Shown here piece after piece: positions 35,381 through 43,186 of a stretch of 64,000 nt of DNA (positions are counted from its first letter, which is position 1; each line of letters opens with the position of its first letter). Under the pieces are notes generated by a model. The model made no database searches, had not been told where the DNA came from, and was given only the letters and a program-made list of their open reading frames with translations. The position numbers and the translations under genes are program-made. This stretch comes from Firmicutes bacterium UBA6113 (GTDB taxonomy: Bacteria > Bacillota > Clostridia > Tissierellales > Sedimentibacteraceae), in contig DIWF01000017.1 of NCBI GenBank assembly GCA_002422545.1, positions 107,265-171,264 of the forward strand, written 5' to 3'.

Positions 35381-35686
35381 TTATAAATTCATACGCATTA
35401 TTTCATTGTAAGCATCTAACGTCTTGTTTCTAAGTTGTATCATTAGATCAAGAGACAATTCCGCTTTTTGTGTATTTATCATTAAATTGTGAACATCATC
35501 GCTTTCTCCTATAGAAAGCTTGTAAATGTCTTCGTCAACCTGCTTTTCAGCACTTATGTAATCATTTAAGGCATTGTCAAAAATGGATTTGAAAAGACCA
35601 TTTCCTTTTTCAACTGCACCCTCATTCTTGCTTAATTCATTAATCTGGTTAATTCCCTTAATTGGTTGAATTGGTTCTATAAACAT
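35381..35686 (-). CDS. fliE: Flagellar hook-basal body protein FliE
   Basis: FliE links the MS ring to the proximal rod. The 101-residue helical product has the family C-terminus VHNLMINTQKAELSLDLMIQ and LRNKTLDAYNEIMRM, and the middle NALNDYISAEKQVDED. It lies between flgC (3-bp gap) and fliF, the standard flgB-flgC-fliE-fliF order. Confidence 0.95.
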   Translation of the reverse strand: MFIEPIQPIKGINQINELSKNEGAVEKGNGLFKSIFDNALNDYISAEKQVDEDIYKLSIGESDDVHNLMINTQKAELSLDLMIQLRNKTLDAYNEIMRMNL

Positions 35687-35689
35687 TTT

Positions 35690-36121
35690 TTATCTCCCTA
35701 TCTCCAAAGCTTTAACTGCCATTTGCTTGGTTGTGTTAAGAGCAGTCACATTTGCCTGATAGGCCCTGTAGGCTTCCATCATGTCCACTGTTTCCTTAAG
35801 TGAATCAACATTGGGCATTTTCACATACCCGTTCATATCAGCATCCGGATGTTCAGGGTCATAAACAAGCTTGAATTCGCTTTGGTCTTCAACAATTTCC
35901 GAAACTTCCACTCCACCGGCCTCATAATCCTTAATATTTTTTACCATCATTTCCTTGAAACTGTTTTCAGAAGTCAGAACAACCATCTTTCTCCTGTAAG
36001 GTTCCCCATTTTCTGTTCTTGTTGTATCAATGTTTGCAATATTTTCAGATATTACATCCATGCGGAATCTCTGAGCAGTAAGCCCTGATCCGCTGATATT
36101 AAGTGACTCTAAAAAAGACAT
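35690..36121 (-). CDS. flgC: Proximal rod protein FlgC
   Basis: The 143-residue rod protein starts MSFLESLNISGSGLTAQRFR with MDVISENIANIDTTRTENG, keeps the PYRRKMVVL segment, and ends in the C-terminal heptads VDMMEAYRAYQANVTALNTT. It is exported and polymerises with FlgB, FlgF and FlgG to make the rod. It is the second gene of the riboswitch-headed operon. Confidence 0.96.
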   Translation of the reverse strand: MSFLESLNISGSGLTAQRFRMDVISENIANIDTTRTENGEPYRRKMVVLTSENSFKEMMVKNIKDYEAGGVEVSEIVEDQSEFKLVYDPEHPDADMNGYVKMPNVDSLKETVDMMEAYRAYQANVTALNTTKQMAVKALEIGR

Positions 36122-36132
36122 AACTTTCCCCC

Positions 36133-36516
36133 TTATTTTTTGCCTTCTGAAATAGCAGACTTAAGTTTAGAAAAATAAGAATTCATTTCAGTGACTGTAT
36201 ACATGTACTCAAGCTGCGTCCTTGCAAGCTGAAGATTTTCCTTTTCAAGATCAACATTGTTTCCATCCAGGCGCAATGATTGATCATTATTTTCTTCAAT
36301 TATGATGTTGCTTGATTTAATTTGATTGTTTGCTTCAGAAATTTTTTCAGTGTTATCAAGATTTGATTTAAGAAGGCTTTCAAAGTCAACAAATTTGCTT
36401 TTATAACCCGGTGTGGAAAAGTTCGCTATGTTTTCCATAGTGATTTGCTGTCTGAGCCAAAGCCCGTCCAGACTCTTGTTTAATAGATTTAAACTTACAT
36501 TGTTATCAAAACTCAT
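36133..36516 (-). CDS. flgB: Proximal rod protein FlgB
   Basis: The first gene of the main flagellar operon. The start at 36516 is fixed by the ribosome site GGGGGAG and by the family N-terminus (MSFDNNVSLNLLNKSLDGLW). A longer open frame upstream runs into the riboswitch and is not coding. The 127 residues contain RQQITMENIANFSTPGYKSK and the C-terminal NVDLEKENLQLARTQLEY. A c-di-GMP riboswitch and a weak hairpin with T-run lie between promoter and gene, so its expression should respond to c-di-GMP. Confidence 0.96.
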   Translation of the reverse strand: MSFDNNVSLNLLNKSLDGLWLRQQITMENIANFSTPGYKSKFVDFESLLKSNLDNTEKISEANNQIKSSNIIIEENNDQSLRLDGNNVDLEKENLQLARTQLEYMYTVTEMNSYFSKLKSAISEGKK

Positions 36517-36542
36517 ATTAATCTCCCCCATTACCTTAAAAA

Positions 36543-36579
36543 AAGGCATAATAAAAAACATATAAAATTTATATGTTTG
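36543..36579 (-). terminator. Hairpin with T-run between riboswitch and flgB
   Basis: On the minus strand AAACATATAAA and TTTATATGTTT form an A/T-rich stem of about ten pairs followed by TTTTTTATT. Its position directly downstream of the c-di-GMP aptamer fits an expression-platform terminator. The stem has a single G-C pair, so strength is doubtful. A competing pairing (AAUAAUAA after the aptamer with UUAUUAUU further down) is also possible. Confidence 0.5.
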
Positions 36580-36629
36580 CAGGCGGCAATAATAAGAAAT
36601 TATAATTATAAAAAAATAATTACACTTTA

Positions 36630-36715
36630 TTATTATTGGCAGCTGGCAACCATAGAATAAAATCTTTAGGCCCTTTAGCTTTGTGTCGCTGCCTTTCGGC
36701 AGGTTTACCATTTAC
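36630..36715 (-). promoter_or_regulatory. c-di-GMP-I (GEMM-I) riboswitch aptamer
   Basis: The minus-strand RNA shows the GEMM-I core in order: a GGUAAACC segment, the CUGCC-GAAA-GGCAG hairpin with GAAA tetraloop, GACACAAAGCU, GGGCCUAAAG (tetraloop receptor side), a variable A/U-rich arm, and AUGGUUGCCAGCUGCC. This class binds cyclic di-GMP (established). In Clostridioides difficile the same class precedes the flgB operon and switches it off when c-di-GMP is high. The direction here is inferred from that case. A matching promoter lies at 36738-36766. Confidence 0.92.
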
Positions 36716-36737
36716 AATTTTTTTACTAACAAAAATA

Positions 36738-36766
36738 ATTATAATAGAAGATTCTTCAAATTGCAA
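36738..36766 (-). promoter_or_regulatory. Sigma-A-type promoter for the flgB operon
   Basis: On the minus strand TTGCAA (36761-36766), 17 bases, then TATAAT (36738-36743). The -10 is perfect and the -35 matches four of six. Transcription should begin near 36731, a few bases before the riboswitch, so the aptamer lies at the very 5' end of the operon mRNA. Confidence 0.75.
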
Positions 36767-36898
36767 GCTTTTTCGACATGCGTCTTTTTGTATATATATA
36801 CCTGATTTTGTATTTTTAGTGTATGGAAATAGTTTGTAGATTTTTACTTCTTTTTTTAACAATGCTGAATTATTCATAACTTTGTAATATCTAGCATT

Positions 36899-36937
36899 AA
36901 AAAAAGGTTTGCAAAATTTATAATTTTGCAAACCTTT
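36899..36937 (-). terminator. Intrinsic terminator after csrA
   Basis: A perfect 16-bp stem (AAAGGTTTGCAAAATT / AATTTTGCAAACCTTT) with a three-base loop is followed on the minus strand by seven T residues. It lies 73 bases after the csrA stop and separates the flgM-to-csrA transcript from the riboswitch-controlled flgB operon. Confidence 0.88.
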
Positions 36938-37009
36938 GTATGGATATAACTATTCTTATAATAAAAATTCAAAAAAACTATAAAAAAAGTTAAGAAAATT
37001 TTAACTTTT

Positions 37010-37249
37010 CTACTTTTTGTCTGTGCTTCGCAAACTTTGCTTAATATTATTTAAGCTAATCTTGCTTATTTGTTCCGAAGCGTTAATATTAAATTCACAT
37101 GTTTCAGCCAGTTCTTTTCTGGTTATTTTGATATCCTTGGGTGCATTGATTGCTATTTTAACTTTATCCTGAGAAATTTCAGAAATTATTATCTCAATGT
37201 CATCACCAATCAGTATGGATTCCGATTCTTTTCTTTTTATTACTAACAT
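37010..37249 (-). CDS. csrA: Carbon storage regulator CsrA
   Basis: CsrA is a small dimeric RNA-binding protein that blocks translation of target mRNAs; in Bacillus the target is flagellin mRNA. The 79-residue product starts MLVIKRKESESILIGDDIEI and includes KVKIAINAPKDIKITRKEL, with the RNA-binding residues at both strand edges. It overlaps fliW by 7 bp, as usual for this antagonist pair. Confidence 0.96.
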   Translation of the reverse strand: MLVIKRKESESILIGDDIEIIISEISQDKVKIAINAPKDIKITRKELAETCEFNINASEQISKISLNNIKQSLRSTDKK

Positions 37250-37680
37250 ATAGAATCCCCCTCTTCTAATATGTTGTATCTGAGAGGATATGAATTCTGC
37301 AAAATAACTTGTTTTGCCTTCCTTGTCTTTGGATTCAATGCAATTGGACTTTTCAAATTCACAACAGAGTCCTTGATTTCTTCTTTTATAATTGCAATAA
37401 CCAAAAACTTCAATTCAGATTCGTTGACTGTTTCCAAATCTTTTAAATCTTCTTCATTGACTGACGGATTATACCCACCGGCAACTGCATATGGATCAAT
37501 CAACACAAAGGATAAATCTGTATTTTCAAGCGACTGAAGATACATAACATCATCTTCCGGTGAATCTTTCAATATGACATATTTTTTATACTCATCAAAA
37601 CCATACATTCCACATGTGAATGTGATTTCATCTTCTTCATTTACGGCAATATATCCAAAATCTCTAGTTTTTATATTCAT
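37243..37680 (-). CDS. fliW: Flagellar assembly factor FliW
   Basis: FliW binds and inhibits CsrA until flagellin captures it, coupling flagellin translation to export. The 145-residue product carries the family pieces ITFTCGMYGFDEYKKYVIL, SFVLIDPYAVAGGY, and KSPIALNPKTRKAKQVIL. It sits between the DUF6470 gene and csrA. The ATG overlaps nothing and GTAAGAG lies before it. Confidence 0.96.
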   Translation of the reverse strand: MNIKTRDFGYIAVNEEDEITFTCGMYGFDEYKKYVILKDSPEDDVMYLQSLENTDLSFVLIDPYAVAGGYNPSVNEEDLKDLETVNESELKFLVIAIIKEEIKDSVVNLKSPIALNPKTRKAKQVILQNSYPLRYNILEEGDSIC

Positions 37681-37688
37681 CTCTTACC

Positions 37689-38297
37689 TCATGCTCTTGT
37701 ATCTATCGCCTTATTATAAGGATTCGAACTTGGTGGAACAAAAATTGGGGTGCCTACATAATTTATTTCTACCCTTGGATATTCGTTTATTATGAACTCT
37801 ATGCTTCCTGGAATGAAATTTATTTGCGGTCTTTCTACACTCCAGTCAAAATTAAGTTTATCCATTTCAAAATTAATTGAAAGTTCTCCCGGTTCCCATG
37901 AAATATCAGGTCCAGTGCTTGGAATAAATCCAATATTAAACTCAACGTCGCTTAAAAATCTTCTCATAGCTATTTCAGGAATTGGATTATCCATGAAGTT
38001 AATATCAAGCATTAAATTTCCTTCTTCAGCATATCTGGCTGTAGCCTTGTACGCTGCCTGTATGCCTTTTTGAGCGAAGTCTTCCACGGATCTCATTGCA
38101 CTTTTTATTCCTGCAGAATATCTTGCTTCAACAGTGTCAATATTCAGCTTTGTGGGCTTCATATGCATTTGCAGTCCGCCCTTATCTCTGGTCATCTCAA
38201 AAGTTGCATTAGTATTGATTATTTCATATCGTGCTTTATTAATTTTAAATTCCATGGACATGGGAATGGTCTTAATTTCTATAAGAGGTTCAATCAT
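37689..38297 (-). CDS. DUF6470 family protein (YviE-like)
   Basis: A 202-residue protein of the family found between flgL and fliW in Bacillus (YviE) and Clostridia. Visible family pieces are MSMEFKINKARYEI, RDKGGLQMHMKPTKLNID, and a set of alternating strands ending with EYPRVEINYVGTPIFVPP. Function is not known. The constant position between the hook-filament junction gene flgL and the CsrA regulator FliW suggests a late flagellar role. No signal peptide is seen. Confidence 0.85.
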   Translation of the reverse strand: MIEPLIEIKTIPMSMEFKINKARYEIINTNATFEMTRDKGGLQMHMKPTKLNIDTVEARYSAGIKSAMRSVEDFAQKGIQAAYKATARYAEEGNLMLDINFMDNPIPEIAMRRFLSDVEFNIGFIPSTGPDISWEPGELSINFEMDKLNFDWSVERPQINFIPGSIEFIINEYPRVEINYVGTPIFVPPSSNPYNKAIDTRA

Positions 38298-38314
38298 AAT
38301 TACACTCCTTGTTA

Positions 38315-39349
38315 TTATTTCATGAAATCAATAAAACTATTTTGAAGAATTTTGTTTCCCATGGACAAGGCAGCATTGTATGAATACTCCTGCATTGCAA
38401 AATCCACAATTGCTTCTGCACTGTCCACTTCTTCAACTTCAACAAGCTTTTCATTTAAATTAAATTGATTATCTTCATTTCTAAGTTTAAGGAAATCCAA
38501 ATAATTTGTTTTTGATCCTATATCTGTTATGCTTACCAATACTTGATTTTTTTGTTCTTCAAACTCATCTATGAACGGAGTGATTTTTTCCAGCGAATAG
38601 TCATCACTTCTGAGCACATCCTTCATTTTCCCAACCAGAGTATAAAGATTGTTAGGAACCGGGGTACCTTCAGAGTCAAGCTTAACATTGTCGTTTTCAT
38701 CTACAGCATCGCCGTATCCCATGAAACTTATTCCTGCCATGGAAATGTTAAATACCGTATCCTGATTAAGATTTCCTCCGTTAAATGTTATTCCAAGACC
38801 AAGGTCTATGTTTATTACTTCCTTGGACAACTGATCCAATGTGGCCTTGGTTGCAGGATCGTTTGAATTCACATTTACGCCTTTGTAAAGAAGTTCTCCA
38901 TTGTTGTCAACAGTAAATGGAAGTTCATTTTTGCTGGTGCCTCCAAAAACATACCTGTCGCTGAATTTTCCGTTCAATGATGCAAGTATAGACTGCTGCA
39001 GGTTGTCAAGTTCCTTGGCAACTATCTCTCTGTCTTCTGAACTCATTGTTCCGTTTATACCCTTTAAATAAGATTTGTACACAGTCTCCAGGTTGTCGCT
39101 TATTTCGGTAAGGTTTGTTTCAGCCGTTGTAAGGAATGAATCAACATCCTTTATGTTTGTATCATACATTTCAGTACTTCTGTATTCACGCCTGAGCTTG
39201 TATGCCTTTATTGCACTTACAGGGTCCTCCGAACCTTTGAAAAATTTTCTGCCTGTTGATACCTTTTCATTTAAATAATTCATCTCATTTGCAGATTTGT
39301 TCAGATTTTTTATATACTTGTTTGACATCATGTTTGTAGTTATTCTCAT
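38315..39349 (-). CDS. flgL: Hook-filament junction protein FlgL (HAP3)
   Basis: The 344-residue protein has the flagellin-like N-terminus (MRITTNMMSNKYIKNLNKSA, NYLNEKVSTGRKFFKGSEDP) and a flagellin-like C-terminal helix (EAIVDFAMQEYSYNAALSMG). Together with FlgK it makes the junction between hook and filament. It follows flgK by 11 bp. Confidence 0.95.
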   Translation of the reverse strand: MRITTNMMSNKYIKNLNKSANEMNYLNEKVSTGRKFFKGSEDPVSAIKAYKLRREYRSTEMYDTNIKDVDSFLTTAETNLTEISDNLETVYKSYLKGINGTMSSEDREIVAKELDNLQQSILASLNGKFSDRYVFGGTSKNELPFTVDNNGELLYKGVNVNSNDPATKATLDQLSKEVINIDLGLGITFNGGNLNQDTVFNISMAGISFMGYGDAVDENDNVKLDSEGTPVPNNLYTLVGKMKDVLRSDDYSLEKITPFIDEFEEQKNQVLVSITDIGSKTNYLDFLKLRNEDNQFNLNEKLVEVEEVDSAEAIVDFAMQEYSYNAALSMGNKILQNSFIDFMK

Positions 39350-39360
39350 AATTTCACCGC

Positions 39361-40926
39361 CTATCTAGCCATTTGGTTAATCAATGTATCCAGCATTTCA
39401 TCTATTGTTGTCATAAGCCTTGCAGCCGCATTGTATGATTTGCTGTATGTAAGAAGATTTACGCCTTCTTCATTCAAATCAACTGAAGACAGGCTGTTTC
39501 TTGAATACTCAATTTGAAACTGCGTTTCCGAATATGTGTCATAGGATGTCTCAACATCAGACACCTGAAGGTTAAGTCTTGTGGTTGTGAAAGAAAGAAA
39601 CTCCTGGAATGATCCTTTAAACAACACCTTGTCTGTAGTCGCAGGATCCCCGTCAGATGCTTCAAAATCCAATTTTTCCTGAAATTTTGATATCATTCTA
39701 AGAATGTTGTCTGTAGCTCCTGAATTGTCTCCTGCAGTTGTTACTGTAGTGTTCTTTATGTATGAATTTGTTGAATCAGCCCATCCATCTGATATCTTTA
39801 TGTTTCCGGCTGTAATTTCAGTTCCGCTTCTTTTATCAAACAACGGCTTGTCCGCTCCGTTTAATAAATTCATTTCAGTTGCAAACTTGTTAGCTAAAGT
39901 GTCAAGCATTTTCTCATAATAAACTACTCCCTTGTTTGTATAACCATCGCTGTCTGCAAAATCTCCACTTCCGTTTATGAATTTCAAATAGCCGTCTATT
40001 TGTCCTCCGTTGATTGATGAAGAAATGTCAGTTAGCTCGTATATTGTGTTACCATCTACATCCTTTTCGACTTCTCCACCTACAATTTTGGGAGCGTTCA
40101 ATTCTATTGTTGTATTGCCATTGTTTGTTCCTACTCCAAGTTCAGAATGTTCTTCTCTGTTTACAAGATTATTTTCTGTTCCACCAAGTTTGATTACAAG
40201 TTCGTCGATTTTTTTTCCTCCTCCTATGTCTAGAGGAACTACTTCCACGTCTATGTCCAGATAACTTGAAAGTTCATCAATGAGCATGTTTCTTTTATCA
40301 TTAAGCTCCAGTGCAGGATTACCGCTTATGTTGTCTGCCTTGATCTGACTATTAAGTTCAGCTATATTGTCCAGGAGCTGGTTTACCCTTTCAATTGCTC
40401 CGTCCTTCAAATAAGTCTGCTGCTGATCCTTGATCGTTTGTATCTGATCTGAGTAATTGTTGAACATTTGAGTCAGCATTTCTGCAGACGTCCTTACAAC
40501 TCCCTCCAGCACTGGGTCTGAAGGAGATGACGTCAATGAATGAAGCTGTTCTAAAAGATCAGAAAATTGAGCATCAAGCCCATCAGTTGTAATTTCATCA
40601 AAGACTGCTTCCAAATCACTTAAAGCGCTCAATTGAACTTCCTGGCTTCCTGCCTTGGAAGACTCGGTTCTATATCTCAAGTCAAGGAAAGAATCTCTGT
40701 ACTGGCTTACTCCGGATGCTTCAACTCCCTGTCCTATTACAACGCCTGTAAGTCCGTATTTTAGATTATTTGTTCTGAATGAAACTGAGTTTATGTCAAC
40801 GCGCTGCCTTGTATATCCTTTTGTATTTACATTTGAAATATTCTGCCCCACTATGTCCATCTGGTTTTGACTTACCGTCAAGGCACTGGTAGCTGTCTTA
40901 TATCCTAAAAACGTTGATCTAAGCAT
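39361..40926 (-). CDS. flgK: Hook-filament junction protein FlgK (HAP1)
   Basis: The 521-residue protein starts with the axial signature SQNQMDIVGQNISNVNTKGY and ends with VDLNEEGVNLLTYSKSYNAA and ARLMTTIDEMLDTLINQM. The long middle domain is hypervariable and polar. FlgK is exported with its chaperone FlgN, encoded 10 bp upstream (40937-41395). Confidence 0.95.
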   Translation of the reverse strand: MLRSTFLGYKTATSALTVSQNQMDIVGQNISNVNTKGYTRQRVDINSVSFRTNNLKYGLTGVVIGQGVEASGVSQYRDSFLDLRYRTESSKAGSQEVQLSALSDLEAVFDEITTDGLDAQFSDLLEQLHSLTSSPSDPVLEGVVRTSAEMLTQMFNNYSDQIQTIKDQQQTYLKDGAIERVNQLLDNIAELNSQIKADNISGNPALELNDKRNMLIDELSSYLDIDVEVVPLDIGGGKKIDELVIKLGGTENNLVNREEHSELGVGTNNGNTTIELNAPKIVGGEVEKDVDGNTIYELTDISSSINGGQIDGYLKFINGSGDFADSDGYTNKGVVYYEKMLDTLANKFATEMNLLNGADKPLFDKRSGTEITAGNIKISDGWADSTNSYIKNTTVTTAGDNSGATDNILRMISKFQEKLDFEASDGDPATTDKVLFKGSFQEFLSFTTTRLNLQVSDVETSYDTYSETQFQIEYSRNSLSSVDLNEEGVNLLTYSKSYNAAARLMTTIDEMLDTLINQMAR

Positions 40927-40936
40927 ATGTTTCTCC

Positions 40937-41395
40937 TTAAATTTTTTTAGAGAGCAAAAAACTTTTAGTATTGTTGTTCTTTACATCTTCATTTGAATAT
41001 GTATTTTCTTTTTGCCCCAGCTTGTTCATTGCCCTGTCTATTCTGCGAAGTCTCACTTCAATAACCAGCTTGCACAAATTGCTTATTTTCTTTACTTCAG
41101 TTATAAGCCTGTTCAATTCGTCATATGCTTCCTTGAGAATTGCCTTATCATCTTCATGGGACAACTCTATAATTTCCGCAAGAGTTTTATCTTTCATGCC
41201 CATTTTTTCAATGTATGCTATTCTTTTTTGCTCGAGGCCCCTCATTTTCATATAAAAGGCCTGTTCTTTTGCTACTGCTTCATCCAAAGACAACGTATCG
41301 TCTTTAATTATGAATTCGTATTTTTTATATTCCAACTCCAAAAAATTACTATAAAGCTCTGCACTTTCCCTGAGTATTTCATACAATGTTTTCAT
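40937..41395 (-). CDS. flgN: Flagellar export chaperone FlgN
   Basis: A 152-residue, fully helical, charged protein between flgM and flgK, the position of FlgN, which escorts FlgK and FlgL to the export gate. The N-terminus (LYEILRESAELYSNFLELEY) and coiled-coil body (AVAKEQAFYMKMRGLEQKRI) match the family pattern. Conservation is weak in general, so position supports the name. Confidence 0.85.
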   Translation of the reverse strand: MKTLYEILRESAELYSNFLELEYKKYEFIIKDDTLSLDEAVAKEQAFYMKMRGLEQKRIAYIEKMGMKDKTLAEIIELSHEDDKAILKEAYDELNRLITEVKKISNLCKLVIEVRLRRIDRAMNKLGQKENTYSNEDVKNNNTKSFLLSKKI

Positions 41396-41404
41396 ACTAT
41401 CCTC

Positions 41405-41680
41405 TTATTTAAATAGTTTTTTGACAATTTCATCAACATCAATCTTGTATGTCTTGTTGTCGATACTTTCTTTTATCTTTTGAATTTTCTCAGCCTGAGT
41501 TTCAGCTTCTATCTGTGAAACAACATTTTTTTTGACATTCTCAATTTTGCTGTCTTTTTTTACAGAAGTTTTTTTAATGTCAATAACATCGTAATTTTTC
41601 GTTTTTACGATTTCTTCGTTTTTTGTAGATTTTGTGCTTTTATTGTAGCCCATATAATTGTTAATGTTTTGGATTTTCAT
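41405..41680 (-). CDS. flgM: Anti-sigma-28 factor FlgM
   Basis: FlgM binds sigma-28 until it is exported through the completed hook. The 91-residue product has a disordered basic N-terminus and the C-terminal sigma-binding helices (AEKIQKIKESIDNKTYKID, VDEIVKKLF). It is first in flgM-flgN-flgK-flgL, with a sigma-28-like promoter just upstream (41712-41738), giving autogenous late control. Confidence 0.93.
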   Translation of the reverse strand: MKIQNINNYMGYNKSTKSTKNEEIVKTKNYDVIDIKKTSVKKDSKIENVKKNVVSQIEAETQAEKIQKIKESIDNKTYKIDVDEIVKKLFK

Positions 41681-41711
41681 ATAATACCCTCTTTTATTTT
41701 TTACACATATA

Positions 41712-41738
41712 TATTCGTCAAATTTCTGAGAAAATTTA
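41712..41738 (-). promoter_or_regulatory. Sigma-28-like promoter for flgM
   Basis: On the minus strand TAAA (41735-41738), 15 bases, then GACGAATA (41712-41719), against TAAA-N15-GCCGATAA. The -35 is perfect and the -10 matches five of eight, including the central CGA. It lies about 30 bp from the flgM start, after the cheW-CZB stop. Confidence 0.55.
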
Positions 41739-41752
41739 GTAATTTTTTCGAC

Positions 41753-42580
41753 TCATGCCAAATTCATAATTTTTTCTTCATCAAGTATCAAAAGTACATC
41801 ATTGTTTTTGTGTCCTCTTGCAACTCCCTTTACAAAACCCTCTCTGCACATTTTTCGTATTTCTTCGGTTTCTTCATAAGGAGTTATATTTTCAACGGAC
41901 AAAACTTCATCCACAAGAATACCCATGAATGAATTGTCATCTTCAAAGACTATGACCATTTCTTTATAGTGGAGCTTAAAAAGTTCCTTCATCTCATCCA
42001 GCAGTTCCAACATATACGGCATGTTTTTTTCCTTTGTTTCCTGCAATACATCCTTCAGGCATTTTTCTCTGTCGCAGTTGTCGCAGTCATGAGTGCAGTT
42101 ATGAACATCAATGGCCGCCTGATGTATTTTTTTATGTGGTTCATCTATTTTTTTAAGATGAAAATTTACAGCCTCTATATCAGTTGTAAAATTATCATAC
42201 CACTTGCCAAATGCACATTTGTGCGGGTCTGTGGTAAGCTTGAATTCATCGTCATGAGATACTGAACGTTCAAGTTCATTTACCCAATTGATGTGATCAG
42301 CTTTTCTGTCATCAATCATTTTTATGAAATCTTCATATTCTTCGGTAATTGATTTCATGTTGAACAAAAGCCTCAGATCTGTAAGTGGAATCACATTTCC
42401 TCTTAAGTGAATGAGACCAAGCATGTAATTTGGAACATTGGGTACTTTTGTTACCTTTTCAGGCAACATGACAATTGAAGTTATTGTCCTGCTGTTCACA
42501 GTGTATAGATTTTCCTTAATTTTAAAGACAAGCCATGGAAATTCAATTTCTTCAAATTCTTCTGCAGCTTCTTCGTACAT
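41753..42580 (-). CDS. CheW-like adaptor with inserted CZB zinc-binding domain
   Basis: The 275-residue protein is a CheW fold (start LVFKIKENLYTVNSRTITSI, GLIHLRGNVIPLTDLR, end GILVDEVLSVENITPYEE) split by an insertion at about 85-200. The insertion is a CZB (chemoreceptor zinc-binding) domain with the expected ligands: H96 in HINW, C122 in CAFGKWY, H149 and H153 in HKKIH. Right after it is a second cysteine cluster, C162, C166, C169 and C174 (CTHDCDNCDREKC), not part of the usual CZB core. CZB domains sense zinc or oxidants such as HOCl in other bacteria. The output here is presumably CheA coupling. It follows the plain cheW by 26 bp. Confidence 0.9.
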   Translation of the reverse strand: MYEEAAEEFEEIEFPWLVFKIKENLYTVNSRTITSIVMLPEKVTKVPNVPNYMLGLIHLRGNVIPLTDLRLLFNMKSITEEYEDFIKMIDDRKADHINWVNELERSVSHDDEFKLTTDPHKCAFGKWYDNFTTDIEAVNFHLKKIDEPHKKIHQAAIDVHNCTHDCDNCDREKCLKDVLQETKEKNMPYMLELLDEMKELFKLHYKEMVIVFEDDNSFMGILVDEVLSVENITPYEETEEIRKMCREGFVKGVARGHKNNDVLLILDEEKIMNLA

Positions 42581-42606
42581 ATTTTTCTCCTTCTGTAACG
42601 GATAAA

Positions 42607-43107
42607 TTAATCCAGGTTTGTTATCATTTCAATTTCTTTTTCATTGAGCATTTTTTTCAAATTCATCAGTAATACAATCTTGTTTTCCAATTTTGCAATT
42701 CCGGTTATGTATGTGCTGGTATAATCAGAACCCATTTTAGGAGGATTTGATACGTTGTCCTCACGAATTTTTGCAACTTCGTCCACAGAATCAACTATGA
42801 AGCCTATATATGAACCGTTGATGCTTGTCACTATTATACAAGTTCTTTCGTCATATTGCTTTTCTTCCTTTTTAAGTCTCAGTCTCACATCAATTATAGG
42901 AATAATAGTTCCTCTTAAATTGATTACTCCTTTTGCGTAGTCTGGAAACTCAGGAACCCTTGTAATTTCCTGTACTCCCACAATTTGAACAACATCAGCG
43001 ATTGGAATCCCAAACAGCTGATGTTCTGTATAAAAAGTAAGATATTTATTCTTTAAAGTGTCTTCGTCCAAATTGATTTCATCGATGGTGTTTATTTTAT
43101 CCTGCAT
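42607..43107 (-). CDS. cheW: Chemotaxis adaptor CheW
   Basis: CheW couples chemoreceptors to CheA. The 166-residue product shows the complete fold: YLTFYTEHQLFGIPIADVVQ, TRVPEFPDYAKGVINLRGTI, IPIIDVRLRLKK, and GFIVDSVDEVAKI. It follows the comFB-like gene by 79 bp and precedes the CheW-CZB gene, so two adaptors are produced from one locus. Confidence 0.95.
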   Translation of the reverse strand: MQDKINTIDEINLDEDTLKNKYLTFYTEHQLFGIPIADVVQIVGVQEITRVPEFPDYAKGVINLRGTIIPIIDVRLRLKKEEKQYDERTCIIVTSINGSYIGFIVDSVDEVAKIREDNVSNPPKMGSDYTSTYITGIAKLENKIVLLMNLKKMLNEKEIEMITNLD

Positions 43108-43186
43108 GTGATCACCTCATATAATATACTGTTATTTCCTATATGATATCGTCACAAAAAGATAAAATTTAAGAAGAAATATAAAA

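Noticed and set aside
36133..36711. 192-codon frame extending flgB upstream
   Set aside because: The extra 65 codons cross the A/T-rich hairpin and the 3' end of the c-di-GMP aptamer and lack any FlgB homology; the ATG at 36516 has a strong ribosome site.
36620..36931. 103-codon minus-strand frame
   Set aside because: It covers the csrA terminator loop, the promoter and the riboswitch; no ribosome site or family pattern.
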